A DNA stretch of 64,000 bases from Arachnopeziza araneosa (taxonomy: Eukaryota; Ascomycota; Leotiomycetes; Helotiales; Arachnopezizaceae): assembly GCA_003988855.1 (NCBI GenBank), contig QYAI01000010.1, forward strand, positions 186,001-250,000, given 5' to 3'. A program made the translations under genes and the position numbers. The notes beneath the pieces were generated by a model. The model was not told the DNA's origin. It saw only the letters and a list, made by a program, of their open reading frames with translations, and did no database searches. Position 1 is the first letter of the stretch, and every line of letters begins with the position of its first letter. Of the stretch, positions 23,313 to 35,664 are shown in pieces.

Positions 23313-26300
23313 ATGCAACCCCTAAATCCTTTCCTGTGTGCCTTCTTCAAGAGCGCCCTGCCATCGCAGTGTACTCCTGTCCATCATCATGTAAGATGCT
23401 GCGAGAGATTCTGAGGACCCAAATTTGACAGCTGTACCAGATCCTCCTTGTTCCTACTACTGAGGTCCTCCTTACCTCCCGCGATCGCGAGTCCGGCGCC
23501 TCTTACGCAGATCTTGCTGGATCTGAGGAGTTCCTGGGTAGCCATGTTTTGCGAATACCAGCTAGCCATGCTGCGACGGCGGGAGGGAAGGATGCAGTTA
23601 ATATGCGCGAGAGCAGAGGGAAGGCGAAACAATATACGACAGTCAATGGCAGAACCGTAGTAGTGAAGGATGCCTATGTTTATAGTGTTAAGGGTACGCA
23701 AACTCTCTACTTATAACGTATCTACGCTAACCATATCCTTGTAGGATTCAAGACTCTTAACCAGGCGCAACTCTTGACAGATTTTCTCTACCATCCAGAC
23801 TCGTTGGAACCGCGACAATGGCTCATATATTACATTACAAGACCGTTGGTGGGAATTTTCGAGGAAGTCAAGATTGTGCCAGCTATCCTACCCAAACCAC
23901 TCGCAAATGGGAAGCCAGCTCTACCCCCACGGACGAATATACCTGGGGATGGAGGAGTCAGTTCCCTACCGAGGAAGAAAGACATTAAGACTTTTAATGG
24001 TCTGTTGAACAATTTCCCTATGATCGCAAGGCAGATGCAACCTGGGCTGGAACGTTTATTTAAGGAGTTCAATGTGGTCTTTGATAAGCCATTGCCGCCA
24101 CCACCATCCGCTGAAGTCATACCAGACCCTGTCCCAGATGGACCTATAGCTGCTGCGATGAAGAAAGTGAGGTCAAACGGGACACAGACTACACCAACTA
24201 CTAGACCTAATGGACATACTGAGAGAGATTTCATTGAAGACTTCTATGCTGAAGACGATGAGGATGTCATGCGCGGTGCACTGGAAACTGCAGTAACAGC
24301 TGCCATTGATTTATTTCAGATGGTGGATAAACAGCAACTATCACTACTTGGTGCTACGACAGACCTTACTGGACCTGTAGTTGAGCGCTTAATCGAGAGA
24401 TATGTGACCGAGCAAGTTCATGATTCGATCCTCTATCCTAGACTTTGCGCCATGAAACGGCCCGACGATCTCGAGCTGGAGTCAAAGATTCGGCAGATGG
24501 AATTCGTTGATATCTCGCAAGTCGGAATCGCAATCCAGGGTGGCCAAAAGGGAAAACAGGAACTGACTCTTAGACTCGGCCGAGCTGTAGAAGAATTTCG
24601 AAAGTTGGGTATCGCTGGAAGCCCACAGCAGATGATGGATATTCTGCTTTTGACATTGAAGACCGTCACACAGCTTACTGATGTTCCCGCAACGGCTGGG
24701 ACGCCTGCAACTTCAGAAAAGATTAGCCCAGTCTTAACTATCAATGCGGATACCCTAGTTTCACTTCTACTCGTCGTTGTCATACGAGCACAAGTGCGAT
24801 ATCTACAAGCACGCCTCTTGTATATGCGTCATTTCATCTTTATCGATGATGTTGAGAGCGGGGAAATGGGATATGCTCTTAGCACTTTTGAGGCTGTTCT
24901 TTCGTATCTTGCACGAGACTCTGGAGGCTTGCGAAAAGCAAGCCGAAGGAATTACAAACTTTGGCAAGCAACAACGAAAGGCGAGATCAAAGAAATGATG
25001 AAAATCATGGAACCGGATCGAGAGCCATCATCCGAGGATGAGGATGCTGTGGAAGATGCCAGAGAAGATGCCATTATAGACGATGTGATTGATGAACATC
25101 GGCCTTGGGATCTTGTGAACGGACTATCTAGACGGAATTCTTCCAGGTCTAGTAATGGCAGGCTCTCTCAAGCTTCAACTCTCAATCACGTATTTCCTTG
25201 GCAAAACCATCAAGAAGAGGATAACGATGATCAGCCTGTATCTCGAAGACGAAAGACTGTCACAATGGACACAAGAAGCATGTCAAGTAGCTCGGAAATA
25301 TCTTTCCGTTCACGAGCTACAACAATTGATTCTACAAGTAGTGGGATTGAAGGCGATACCTCAATTTCCCGGCTGTCTCAGACGCAAGATTCTTTTGGCG
25401 AATCAGTTCCAATGATGGCGATCCAGCATGAACGGCCCGACTCTTTACGATATCTACTTACCTTGAGAAACTATTATCCTCTCGAAATTATCCTTGAAGA
25501 TTGCAATAATGAAGGCACGACTCTGCTTAGCGCAGCAGTACAACTAGGCCATACTGAACTGATTGATATCATCTTGGATTTCATATATCAAGCAGACTCT
25601 GAATCGATCGTTGTGGAATATCTTGCAAAAACAGACATCAGAGGCAGAAGCATGGCTCATTACCTATTCAACGCCCCATCATTAATTCCACGAGTTGGAC
25701 GCTTACTGCCGTGGCGCCAGAAAGACAAGAATGGGCAGACTCCGCTCTTCGCGCTTTGTCGATCCTATGATCAAGGCAACTATAAGGCTATGGTAGAGGC
25801 TGGCATAATCACAGCTAGCGCATCTCAAGGAGATGATGAGCCATTACATCTAGACGATCATGTTGATGCGAAGGGAAACACTCTTTTACATATCGTCAAT
25901 GACCCTCAGTTAGCTTTGAGGATCCTACGCCAGTGCGACTCGGACGTTAATGCAACAAATGATAGAAAATTCACCGCCCTGATGGTGGCTAGCAAGTATG
26001 GGAGGCTTGAAATGGTTAGGGCGCTCTTTGGAGATCCAAGAGTCGACTTATGGGCTAAAGAACTTCGTGGGCTGACAGCTGTTGAGCTCGCAAAGGATGA
26101 CGATGTTCGGAACCGAATTGATGATTTAGTACTATTTTCTGGTCAGCCAGCAGCGGATGGAAGGATAACATCTGTCGTGCGTTCCTTTTTCGTTGAAGAT
26201 GCTACAATTCGCCTCGTTCTAAAATCTGGAGCGCCGTCCACTAGTCAGAGCTTTACAGTGACAACTTGCCGTCGCTCACTTACTGATTTCGAGCATCTTG

Positions 26301-27483
26301 CCAAACTTCTAGCTCTTGAGAATCCAGCTTCGTGGCTTCCCTCGGTCTCCGGACTTCGGTCTCCATTTCAATTCCCTGCCAAGCCTTCGCGCGCCATTCT
26401 GAAGGATATTCAGGTTCGCCTCGACTCATTCCTCAAGATCCTGCTTGCGCATTCTACATTCTCAACACATGAGATGCTGTGGGAATTTTTCCTCGTGCCT
26501 GATATTCAAGCAGAGCAAATGGAGGCGAGGAGCAAACTCAAGGCTGAAACGAGGATTGAACACGTACGGGATGAATTTGAGCCGGTCGAGGACGTGAGAG
26601 ACGTAGAGCAGTTTGTGGATCATGCGCGTGATATGGTTCGCAGTGTCAATTATTCTACGAAGAGTGTTGCTAGGAGGGCAAATATGGTGCGCGTTGCTAC
26701 ATCTGGTTTGTCTTGAACTCATTCCCATGTGCTTCGCTAACAGTATTAGACTTGCATGATGCCTTCCATCTTGTATTCCGCGCCCTCAGCACACTTGAGT
26801 TTCTTCCCCAAGCCTATATATCGGCCCTGGAAACGTATGTCCAAACCCTAGCACCCACGACTACAACACCGTACAGCATATTCCACACATCCATCCTCTC
26901 TATCCACAGCACGATAATTGCAATGCTGCTCTCTCTCTCCCGACCCACCTCACTCATATCATCTATTACCACCTCACGCAAAACTATAGAACGCTCGTCG
27001 CAATCCCTATCTCGGAGCACTCGTTGGCCTCTAGGTCTCCTCGATGAAACTCGGCAGCGCTTGAATGAGGAGAAAGAAGACAAAGTTAAACGAGGAAAAG
27101 AAGAAGTTGAAGGCTTGGCTAAAGAATTAAGATACACCCAAACTGTTGTAGCCGGCGAGTTGGCCGGGTGGCAAGAACTCCATGAGCGGATGGGACGCCA
27201 GGCCGTTCGGGATTTAGCAAAAGGAATGCTAGTTAAAGAGCGTGCTACCCTTGAGGGCATGCGGAGAGCTATTCGGAAGCTTAAACTTCAACCGCAGATT
27301 CTAGTTCCTAATAAGAACTCGCCAACAGCCACAGAAGATGAAGTAGCCGTGGATGAAATTTCGGCGATACAACTAAATGTTGAAATAAATTCTGCAGAGT
27401 TGGAGACAGCGCCGATGCAGATCCCGGAGCTCGAAGAAGAAGTGACTGGCGACGACTTTGGTGGAGAAGAAAGTGAAGGTTGA
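23313..27483 (+). CDS. Vrl1/VARP-like VPS9-ankyrin-PX-BAR protein (Rab5-family GEF)
   Basis: Likely endosomal guanine-nucleotide exchange factor and SNX-BAR-type coat subunit. Four exons, 23313-23390, 23432-23693, 23745-26705 and 26750-27483, sum to 4,035 nt and 1,344 residues in one frame. Exon 1 (MQPLNPFLCAFF...) was found from its GTAAG donor and the matching GACAG acceptor at 23431. Order of domains: N-terminal region to about residue 280; VPS9 domain about 290-490 with VVVIRAQVRYLQARLLYMRH and SGEMGYALSTFEAVLSYL; an acidic then Ser-rich linker; ankyrin repeats about 700-905 (EGTTLLSAAVQLGHTELIDI, KGNTLLHIV, KFTALMVASKYGRLEMVRAL); a PX-like domain about 920-1035; and a helical BAR-like region about 1050-1290. 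This order matches yeast Vrl1, which pairs with Vin1 in the VINE complex. Orthology is inferred. Confidence 0.85.
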
Positions 27484-28149
27484 AATAGCGGAGGTCACTG
27501 CATTGGATAGAAAATGGTAAAGCAGAAGCAGAATCATCCCGTGCCTTCAAGGGACTATCCTTCTGAGGTTTAGCTGGTTAGCATAATGAATATATAATAC
27601 TTTCAATTTTTTCTAATTTAATCACCTTATTCTATGGGTTTATGATAGTAGTGATACCAAGTCCGTTTTGTTGCAAACAAACGGCAGTCTTGATATCGTT
27701 CCTAATTGAGATGGATCAGCGAAGAACTGTCACCGCATGATCAACAAAAAGCGGAGAGAAAGGAATAGGTAGAGTAAGTTTTCTCCACAAGGATTGAAAA
27801 GATTGGAGTTATATTTTACTGATACACGTAGATACAATTTACCAATGCATTAACCCCCCAGAAGTGGTAGATTAAATACAAGATCTATACAAACGGACAT
27901 GGAAGGACCATTTCGGCGGATATTAGTTTAAATTCGAGAAGACGGAAACCCAATAGGGTAAACTCGTGTTCGAACACAACATGAGTTGTACAAATTATGT
28001 GGAGGATAAAACCGGTATTCTTGTTCCATAACACTCGCTTGTAAGGTCTCTCTTCTTATCTCTCTACCTCTAGGAGATCATGCCTTGATTGCCGCTACAG
28101 AATTTGTATTGAAGAACTCGACCTATTTTTACTAACGAACATAGTGACG
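27484..28149. other. intergenic, with probable 5' untranslated intron of the chitinase gene
   Basis: AT-rich sequence without a coding frame. Near its end TACTAAC followed by GAACATAG (28130-28144) looks like a branch site plus 3' splice site only 6 nt before the chitinase ATG, so a 5' untranslated intron is likely; GTAAGG at 28041 is a candidate donor. Confidence 0.4.
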
Positions 28150-29427
28150 ATGACTTCCATGGCTGCGAAACCAATCTATGCCATCTACTTAACCGCCTGG
28201 GTATGTAACCCGCGATTTCCACACAAGGCTACTGTTGGTAACTAATAGGCTCTCAGCATAACTTTGTCCCTGAACCTTCTCTGGTATCCGAAATCAGGCA
28301 TGTATGTCTCGCCTTTATGAGTCCAGCTGTCTTCAATGTGCTAAATCCTACGACAGCCCCTTTCCCTTTCTTCACCACGATAGATGAGATACGAGCACAG
28401 TTTCCTAAGTCTGCCAAAGTCTTGGTAGCAATAGGAGGCTGGGGTGATACTGAAGGCTTTTCTCTGGGAGCAAAAACTCAACAGAGCCGGAGTTTGTTTG
28501 CTAGTAATATTAGAGCTATGCTTGAATATACAGGAGCAGATGGTGAACTCCAACATATCCATTTCTGACGCTAGTGATGCTGATTTCCTAAAGGCGTTGA
28601 TATTGATTGGGAGTATCCTGGGTATGCCGATCTATGCTCTCGACTCCTGTCTTTGGTAACTCTAACTTAGTGTTTGATAGAGGCAATGGAGAGGACTGGA
28701 AAAAAGTAACGAATGCAGAGAAGGCATGGGAAGTCGACGCTTTCCCCGAGTTGATCTCGGAGATAAGAAGCGCCATTGGGTCTGACAAAGTAATGACAGC
28801 CGCTATTCCTGGCCTCCCCCGAGATATGATTGCGTTCACACCTGACAACTTGGCCAAGCTTGTTCCCCTCATGGACTTCTTCAATATCATGACTTACGAT
28901 CTTATGAACCGTCGGGATGTCCAGATCATCCACCACGCTGGCATTGAACCATCTAGCGAAGCAATAGAGACCTACCTAATTAACGGTATTCCTGCAGAGA
29001 AAGCTAACCTTGGCTTCGCTTTCTATATCAAGTGGTTTAAAGTTGCGACAACTGACACTAAGAATGACAGCCCTACCGGTATTCCAACTTTAGTAATGGA
29101 GGACCTACTTACTGGCGTTGATATGGGTACTTCGGGGCCTTTGCTTGGTACGACGAGGTTCCACCTGCAGTAGCTTCTTCTTTTGAGCGAGCAATGAAGT
29201 TGGGACGGTATGACGATGGGCACAAAGGACATTATTTCTTAGATGAAAGAGATAACATATTCTGGTCATGGGAGACACCGGAGTCTATGGCCACGAAATT
29301 CTCGGCGATCGTAGGAGCAAAAAATCTTGGTGGTGTCTTTGCTTGGGGGCTGGGCGAAGACTCTAAAGACTGGTCCCATTTGAAAGCTCTCAATAGCAGC
29401 TTCCGGGAGGCAGAGATTTCAAAATAG
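28150..29427 (+). pseudogene. GH18 chitinase with a one-base frameshift
   Basis: Chitinase of glycoside hydrolase family 18. Coding segments are 28150-28200, 28257-28542, 28594-28621 and 28681-29427. The catalytic motif DGVDIDWE (DxxDxDxE) is intact and encoded mainly by the 28-nt third exon. Earlier blocks are VAIGGWGDTEGFS and HVCLAFMSP; later ones are AAIPGLPRDM, NIMTYDLMNRRD and GFAFYIKWF. At the G4 run 29134-29137 the frame breaks: upstream phase ends in a stop at 29173, while the family's sequence resumes one phase over (AFAWYDEVPPAV) and runs to 29427. One missing G explains it. An intact product would be about 370 residues. No signal peptide follows the first ATG (MTSMAAKPIYAIYL), unlike most secreted relatives. 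Either a young pseudogene or a sequencing/assembly error in a homopolymer. Confidence 0.82.
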
Positions 29428-30611
29428 TAGATCAACTCTCTGGCCCGTGGATGGCAATTTTATTAGAAAATTTTGTATACATTGCGGTCTTCATGACTCC
29501 CTCTCAACCAGCAACCTCCCTGATCGACAGTTCCACAATCGATGGTAGAAAATTCCATATCGACAGCCCCAGAATATCTTATAAGGATGTAATACAAATC
29601 CTCTGATGTTTGAGTTAGCTCCGTGAACAAAAGAGCAGAAATCAAACACCATTCTCCAATACCTAATTCCAAGCCCGTAGAAATACGATCGTCATTCTGC
29701 TGAATACTTAGCTTATATGAGATAGATTATCAATTGCAGTATGAAGACCTGCCCGCGAAGAAATTTTGCGTGAAGCCGCCTCGATTGCACATCCGACGGA
29801 CACATATAAATGAGCGAGCAAAGGCTGAAATGGTCGAGGACGGCTGTCACCAGGGCACTCATGACGATCATTTGCTCTTTTCCTGTGATATCTAGGAAGT
29901 TCAAGTTTGAGTGAGGAAAGAACTTGTAGCGAAAAGACTTTTTCGAGATGAATTCCTGCAAAAGCTCCTGGCAACTTTGCTTTACGAGCTCTCCTTTCAT
30001 TCACCTTATTGTTCTTTTTTAAAAGAGAAGGCAATTGAACACATTCAAAAGACCAAATCAGGTAGACACAAGGCCACGATTATATTCATGAATTAACTGG
30101 TAGCTTCACCACGCCAGAAAATCCAGCAGGTAAGGAGAGCGAGGGTCATAAGATACAACGATCGAGCGGTTCGCTCCCGCAAGGAAGATACAGTTTCCCG
30201 CGCATCCAATCCGATCCAAGCATTCTAACACCTCCAGCGACCATTCTAATTAAATAATTAATCAGTATAATAGCTGCAATTCATTGTGTCCCTGCAAGTG
30301 AGCAAACAACATCTGTGTGCTTGTGTGATACTGTGTGTAAGCCATGACAACGTGATGAAGGAGCTTTATTCACATCATTCGTCCTCCATCTTCCCCTTTC
30401 GTTTGTCAGCCATTTCCAAGTTGACCATCCCACGTTGATCTCGCTCGTCAAGCGAAAGGTCCATCCAGAGACTCCGTCCAAATGCAAACGCTCGACTCCA
30501 ACCCATGCGAAAATGACCGCCGAGAACTTGGTTTGTTCTTCATCGAAGAACCGAGCGAGTAGTAAATAAAAAATCCCGCCCAACAATTCATGTTGCTCTT
30601 CTGTGATCAAA
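29428..30611. other. convergent 3' intergenic region
   Basis: About 1.2 kb between the 3' ends of the chitinase locus and sch9. No coding frame stands out. A short perfect palindrome, GAGCGGTTCGCTC, lies near 30173. Expected to hold 3' untranslated regions. Confidence 0.4.
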
Positions 30612-33360
30612 TTACATGTCGAACTGCCCTCCATTGAACATCGCGCTGTCGCCCATGGCGTCGGTCTTGACAACACCTGACATGCGATCTCCTCTAGCCC
30701 CTCTCCCTAATGGACCCTCCCATTCATCATCTCTTTTGTCATCTTCGTCCATATCATCGTACTCATCCTTCGTACCTCTTAGAGCCATATGCTCATCTAT
30801 GTTGCTCTCATTTATAAATGTGAAACCCTTGAAGTTGGCTTGCATACCAGGACTTAATGGAGTCGAGGTTGCAATTCCTGCTGCTAGAGCAGCAGCTCGG
30901 GCATTCAATGAGCCGGCACCGTTGAGAGCATTAGTAAATTCAGGATCAAAGTTTGATGTGTCCGTTTCGGACTTGAGCTTGGGTTTAAATGGAGGAGTGA
31001 TCAGTTTCTTGGTTAAAGCTTCCCAGTCAATATCTGCAAAGAATGGATGGCGCTTCAGCTCCTCTGCATCATCAGTTGCACCAAGTCTGTGTTTTGGATT
31101 CCGGTTCAAAAGCCCCTTGACGAAGTTACGACCTTCGGTTGTCAAGGTATCCCTTGGGAAACGAACTTTGCCAAACGCAATATTCTTGTACATCTGTTGA
31201 GTATCTTCGGCATAGAATGGTGACCAGCCACAGCACATCTCGAAAACAAGAACACCCAAAGACCAGAAATCGACCATCTTTGTATATCCAGCTTCATCTA
31301 GAAGGACTTCAGGAGCGAGGTATTCGGTTGTGCCACAGAAAGTGTTAGTTGTAGCATTCTTGGTGAGATTGGCTTTAGAAAGACCAAAGTCGCAGAGTGC
31401 AATGTGTCCATTAGCATCCAAAAGGATATTCTCGGGCTTTAGATCTCTGTACACAATGTCATGCATGTGCAAGTGTTGAAGAGCAAGGATTAGCTCTGCG
31501 ATGTAGAACTTGGCTCGCTTCTCGTCGAACCGACCTTCCTTTTGTAAATGCCAGAACAACTCGCCTCCAGACATGTAGTCCGTGACCAGATACAGATCAG
31601 TGGGGGTTTGGAACGAAAACTTGAGTCCAACGATGAAGGGAGAGTCAGCCATTGCCGTTCTAACCAGAATATTCCTCTCCCCGACGGTATGCGCAACTTC
31701 CTTCTTCTGAACAATAACTTTCTTTTGAAGGACCTTCATCGCATATATTCGCTTTGTGTCTTTCTTTCTGACTTGATAGACTTGCCCAAAAGTTCCCTTT
31801 CCAATAAGCTTAAGAATCTGGAAATCCTCTGGTCCATAATGTCTCTTTTCCGTTCGTTGGAAGGTAATCTCGACATAAATTTCTCCTTGCAGGCCCGTAT
31901 CCGTGTCATTTCTACCTCGAAGCGGGAACCATCCTTTTGTTGGCGAGTTATCGTTTTCAATCAGACTGGCTTGGAGATCAACGTGGCCCAAGAATTCCTC
32001 TATAGCACTACTTCGGTCATAGATAGTCAAGTTAACACGGTTATCTGAGCCAACTACATCACTGCATCGTGTTAGTACTGCCGTGTACGTTATTCTGTCT
32101 CACTTACAAGACAGCTTCAGTGTCCCATTTCGGGTTAGTCATGGATTTTCGACCCTTCATCTTGAAGTCTCGATAATCCGACAGACTAGTGTTGCTACTT
32201 TGCCTGCTCTTCATAGGGATAGCCATTGGCCGTCCCGAATCACTCCCTGAGCGAGTAATAGGGAGTCCACCCATGGGGCTGCCATTGGTGTCCTCGTCGT
32301 CTCCATCGTCAGGTAGAGGTCCCTTTGACACCAATTCATTTCTCTGGAAAACGGCTACAACGTATGGATCTCTACTCTTTCGCAATCCTCGAGCTTCCAC
32401 GATTTTTACGGTAAGCTTCCCCTTGGCCGCAGGAGCCGGTGCCGGGGCATCTTTCGACGGTGCAGAGGTTGGTTGAGCTGCCGCCTCGCTAGACTTTCCA
32501 TTCTGCTCTTTCGTAGGATCGGAGCCAGAACTGGTATCGGATTTGTTCGTTTGGTTGGATAACGCACGTGGAGTGGCAGGGATAGACTTTGGGTCTGTCA
32601 GCTGCTTGAGTCGATCATAAGATGGGGACTCTTTAATTTCAGAATTGGATTGAGGATGTGTAAGAGTGACTGGTAATGTAGAGTCTGGGCAACGAGTGCT
32701 AGGATTCGAGAAATGTGCAGCATGGACAGAGGTTGTTACTACACAAGGCTCAGGAATCATCGATGCTCTTCTGGCAATCGACGAAATTGATTCTGAGATG
32801 CTCTTGTGGTGTGTGAAGTTGCGCGAAGTAGAAGGTGGAGTTGGAGAATTTTTGGCAGCAACTTCTTCATCTTCTGAGCTTGAATCGCTCAATTTCAACT
32901 TGCACACTGATGGTGGATGAGAAACAGGTGGTGTTGGCGGGAACGGGTGGAGGCTTTTTGTTCGGGGTTTGAAGGATGTTAAAGGAAGCCACGAACTTTC
33001 ATCAGCTGAAAGAAGGACTTCCTTTTCTCCGCCATGCACACTCTCACTTATGGAGTTTGATGCGACTGGCGACTGTGCTTCATCTCCCAAAGTCTTCTCC
33101 CGGATAAGAAAAGGGACATCACTTTCAGGCTCGCTTCCCAGAGCAGGAGTTTCAAGAGGGCCAGAACTTGGACGTGTAGAAGAACCAGAACCAACCTGTC
33201 CAAAATAGCTATGCATTATCCCTGGCAAGCGCTTGTCCGAAGGATCAGGTTGAGGCGTCTGAATTCCTGATCGTGGAGTGCCTGTGTCCGAGTCATGATC
33301 CTCTTCCCTACTGAGAGCCTGATTAGCAAAAGCCCTCTTGAAAAATGTAGTCCAATCCAT
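30612..33360 (-). CDS. sch9: AGC protein kinase Sch9 (C2 domain + kinase), TORC1 effector
   Basis: S6K/Akt-like serine/threonine kinase acting downstream of TORC1 in nutrient, growth and stress signalling. Two exons, 33360-32108 and 32061-30612, total 2,703 nt and 900 residues. The 47-nt intron carries AGTACTAACACG and must use the GATGCAG acceptor to restore the C2 frame (WDTEAVF|DVVGSDNRVNL). Residues 1-290 are Ser/Pro-rich and disordered. A C2 domain (about 300-480) holds KLTVKIVEARGLRKSRDPYV. The kinase runs from about 493 to 757: GKGTFGQV, YRDLKPENILL, DFGLSK, activation-loop TFCGT (PDK1 site), and APEVLL. The C-terminal turn motif STPLSP and hydrophobic motif FKGFTF, the TORC1 sites in yeast Sch9, are both intact. 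All catalytic residues are present. Confidence 0.96.
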
Positions 33361-35664
33361 TGAGCGACTTCATCGGATAATTAACAGTGTGGAAGAATGC
33401 GCAAATTGAAGCAGGGATTTCTGCCGTTAAAAAATCAAAAAAATCTTTCTTCTGCTCAAAACACGAAAAAACGCAATGACGGTGGTGCATCCTCCGATTA
33501 CCGCCGCTCGATAAGGACCCAGCCGAGGGGTCGTTGGCATGTGGCGGCGAGCTCCCAGGAATGAAGGACCTTGAGCACAAACGCACGCTTTCTCGTGGAA
33601 ATAGGAGATGGGTGTTGGGAAACTTGTCCAGCTGGAACAAGAGCTTCGATACAAGAATTGAACGAGTATGATGCGCAGACGTATAGAGACAGTAGGAAAC
33701 CGGTCTTACTTTGCCATCAGTGCTTGTGTAGCTTGCTTGAGCAAGTCAAACTCGTTCCCAGCCATCGCGATTTGCTCTCGGGCGAGCTGCCAGCTTGAGA
33801 GTCGTAGAGAAGGTTGTGGTGGTAGTAGAAAGTGGGCTCTCGCGAATTCGAGGTTTGGAGGCACGAGGTAACGAAGTACTTCCGGGCGGAGCCCCCGAGG
33901 GACTGGTCGCGGTGTCGAAGGGTGTCTCCGCGATTGCGGAGGTCAGGTTAACTCCAAATCTTGAGACGGTGATGGTTACAGTTCATGAAGAAGAGGGAGA
34001 AGTTGGCGATGGCAGAGGGTGGCGTAGGTTGTTGAGTAGTGGGATAGAAAGGAAAGACTCGGATCGAATTCACTCTAGGTACCTGCTAGCTCGTCCAGTC
34101 GTTTAGCGACCAATTCTCTCGACTTTCTCAGCTGGAACAGGCTCCTGGTAATAGGCCAATATTGGCTGTATTAACTGCGGTTCTGCAGGGCCGATAGCGA
34201 AAGACTCGCAAATGACTCGCGCGGCAAACGCCTGGATTGGTGATGGGGGATGGCGGAGCCCGCAAGTAGACGCTGCGCTTTTCCGCCAATGTACAGGTAA
34301 TGGATAATACAGCAATAGGGCATCAAATTAGATTGGGCGGACTCGGGCAATATAGGCAGAGGATTCCAGGAGCGTGGAGTATTGGCACAAGCACAGCCAT
34401 GGGCAGGTCAAAATTTTCGCCGACCTGTTCACCAGCTGTTCTGTGAGCTTGAGAGGAGCGTCCGAGCAGAGGGCCAAGGGGTGTCAAAAAGTGGCCATTT
34501 GATCCGTTGGTCTTATTATAATAATAGCGAGCATCATAGTGGACCAACTTTGCGGTCGACCGAGGTGGCTGGCTGGCTGGCTGGCTGACTGGAGCATTAG
34601 CAAGAAGCTGTTTCTTGTTTCATGGCCTCCTCTACTTGTTACTTCAGATCCAGCTGCACCAGCCCTTGTCCGCGTTCAACAGATTTCTGGTGTTGCGGTG
34701 TACAAGCACAAGCCGGTTACGGGGTTGCCATGGGCTTGGGTTGAGATTGATACGTCATATCCCCCGTCCAGTCTCTGCTATATTTATTCGCTCTCTGGAA
34801 GAGGCAACCCAAATTCAAGGGGTGCAGAAGGCGTCTCCGATATTTTCAGCACGGCGTATCAAGATGTCTCGCACCAAATTGTCACACAGAGGCAAATTTA
34901 TCTCACGCTGACTTTTTTTTCAATATAAAACCTGCACATCAGCCCCCTTTCGCTCAATACGGCTCTAAGATTGGCCTCGTCGATGCTGGACGACGCTGAC
35001 CTAAGAAGTAACACCGCTGCTGCTGCCCTGAAGAGCGCAAACCGACATGACACGAACTGAGCTCAGAACTTCGGACGTAGATTGCCATTCATCAGCTACT
35101 CAAATCATACCGGAACGTGCAAGTATCCGGATGTGTACTTGCAAATTTCCGTACCTAGACTGTTTGGCGTAGACGCGTTGCGGCTTCTATCATTGTGTAA
35201 CTTGAGGTTGGGAATCTAGATTCAGAAGCGTCCACCTCAGTAACACCGTCTCGAATTCTTGGTGTTGCCTGGGCTTGGAAGATGCGGGCCATGGCTGCGC
35301 AATCTTCTAGAAGGGCCAAGACCCAAGGATGGCCGTCGTAACACTATAGAGGTGGCAAGTATTGATTGCACAAACCGCCTTCTTTAATAAGCCAGCGGCC
35401 GGGATAGCAAAGTGTCGGCAAAGATAGCCAGGGATATCGTTCGTGATGGTTCAACGGAACACCAAATCCGGGCATCCTGGATTTTCAAGTTTGCCGTTCA
35501 TGAACAGTCACGTGAAATCAAGTTAGCACCGAAATGGCAATTTAACCGAAGGAATCTTTGGTCTGACCTCGCGCGTCTCCAAGTGACAAGCGCGACAGAA
35601 TAGAAGATTGAACACGAGATTGATACCCGCACAAGCACGATCGCAACTCGCCAGCTATCTCACC
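33361..35664. promoter_or_regulatory. 2.3-kb divergent regulatory interval, sch9 / Rsc7 gene
   Basis: Space between divergent starts. Features seen: five tandem GGCT units at 34567-34586; an AATATAAAA element at about 34922; and CACGTG at 35509-35514, about 150 bp before the Rsc7-family ATG. Several frames of 60-130 codons occur, but they overlap, are biased and show no domain. A long sch9 leader or a non-coding transcript is possible. Confidence 0.4.
34567..34586 (+). repeat. (GGCT)5 tetranucleotide repeat
   Basis: Five tandem GGCT units followed by a GACT variant, inside the sch9/Rsc7 intergenic region. Simple-sequence repeat with no evident function. Confidence 0.8.

Noticed and set aside
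21298..29427. Chitin-modification gene cluster (deacetylase plus chitinase)
   Set aside because: The two are separated by a large endosomal gene, the deacetylase lacks a signal peptide and the chitinase is broken; shared theme is not evidence of a functional cluster.
34539..34928. 129-codon plus-strand frame in the sch9/Rsc7 gap
   Set aside because: Contains the GGCT repeat, overlaps other open phases, and has no conserved-looking segment.
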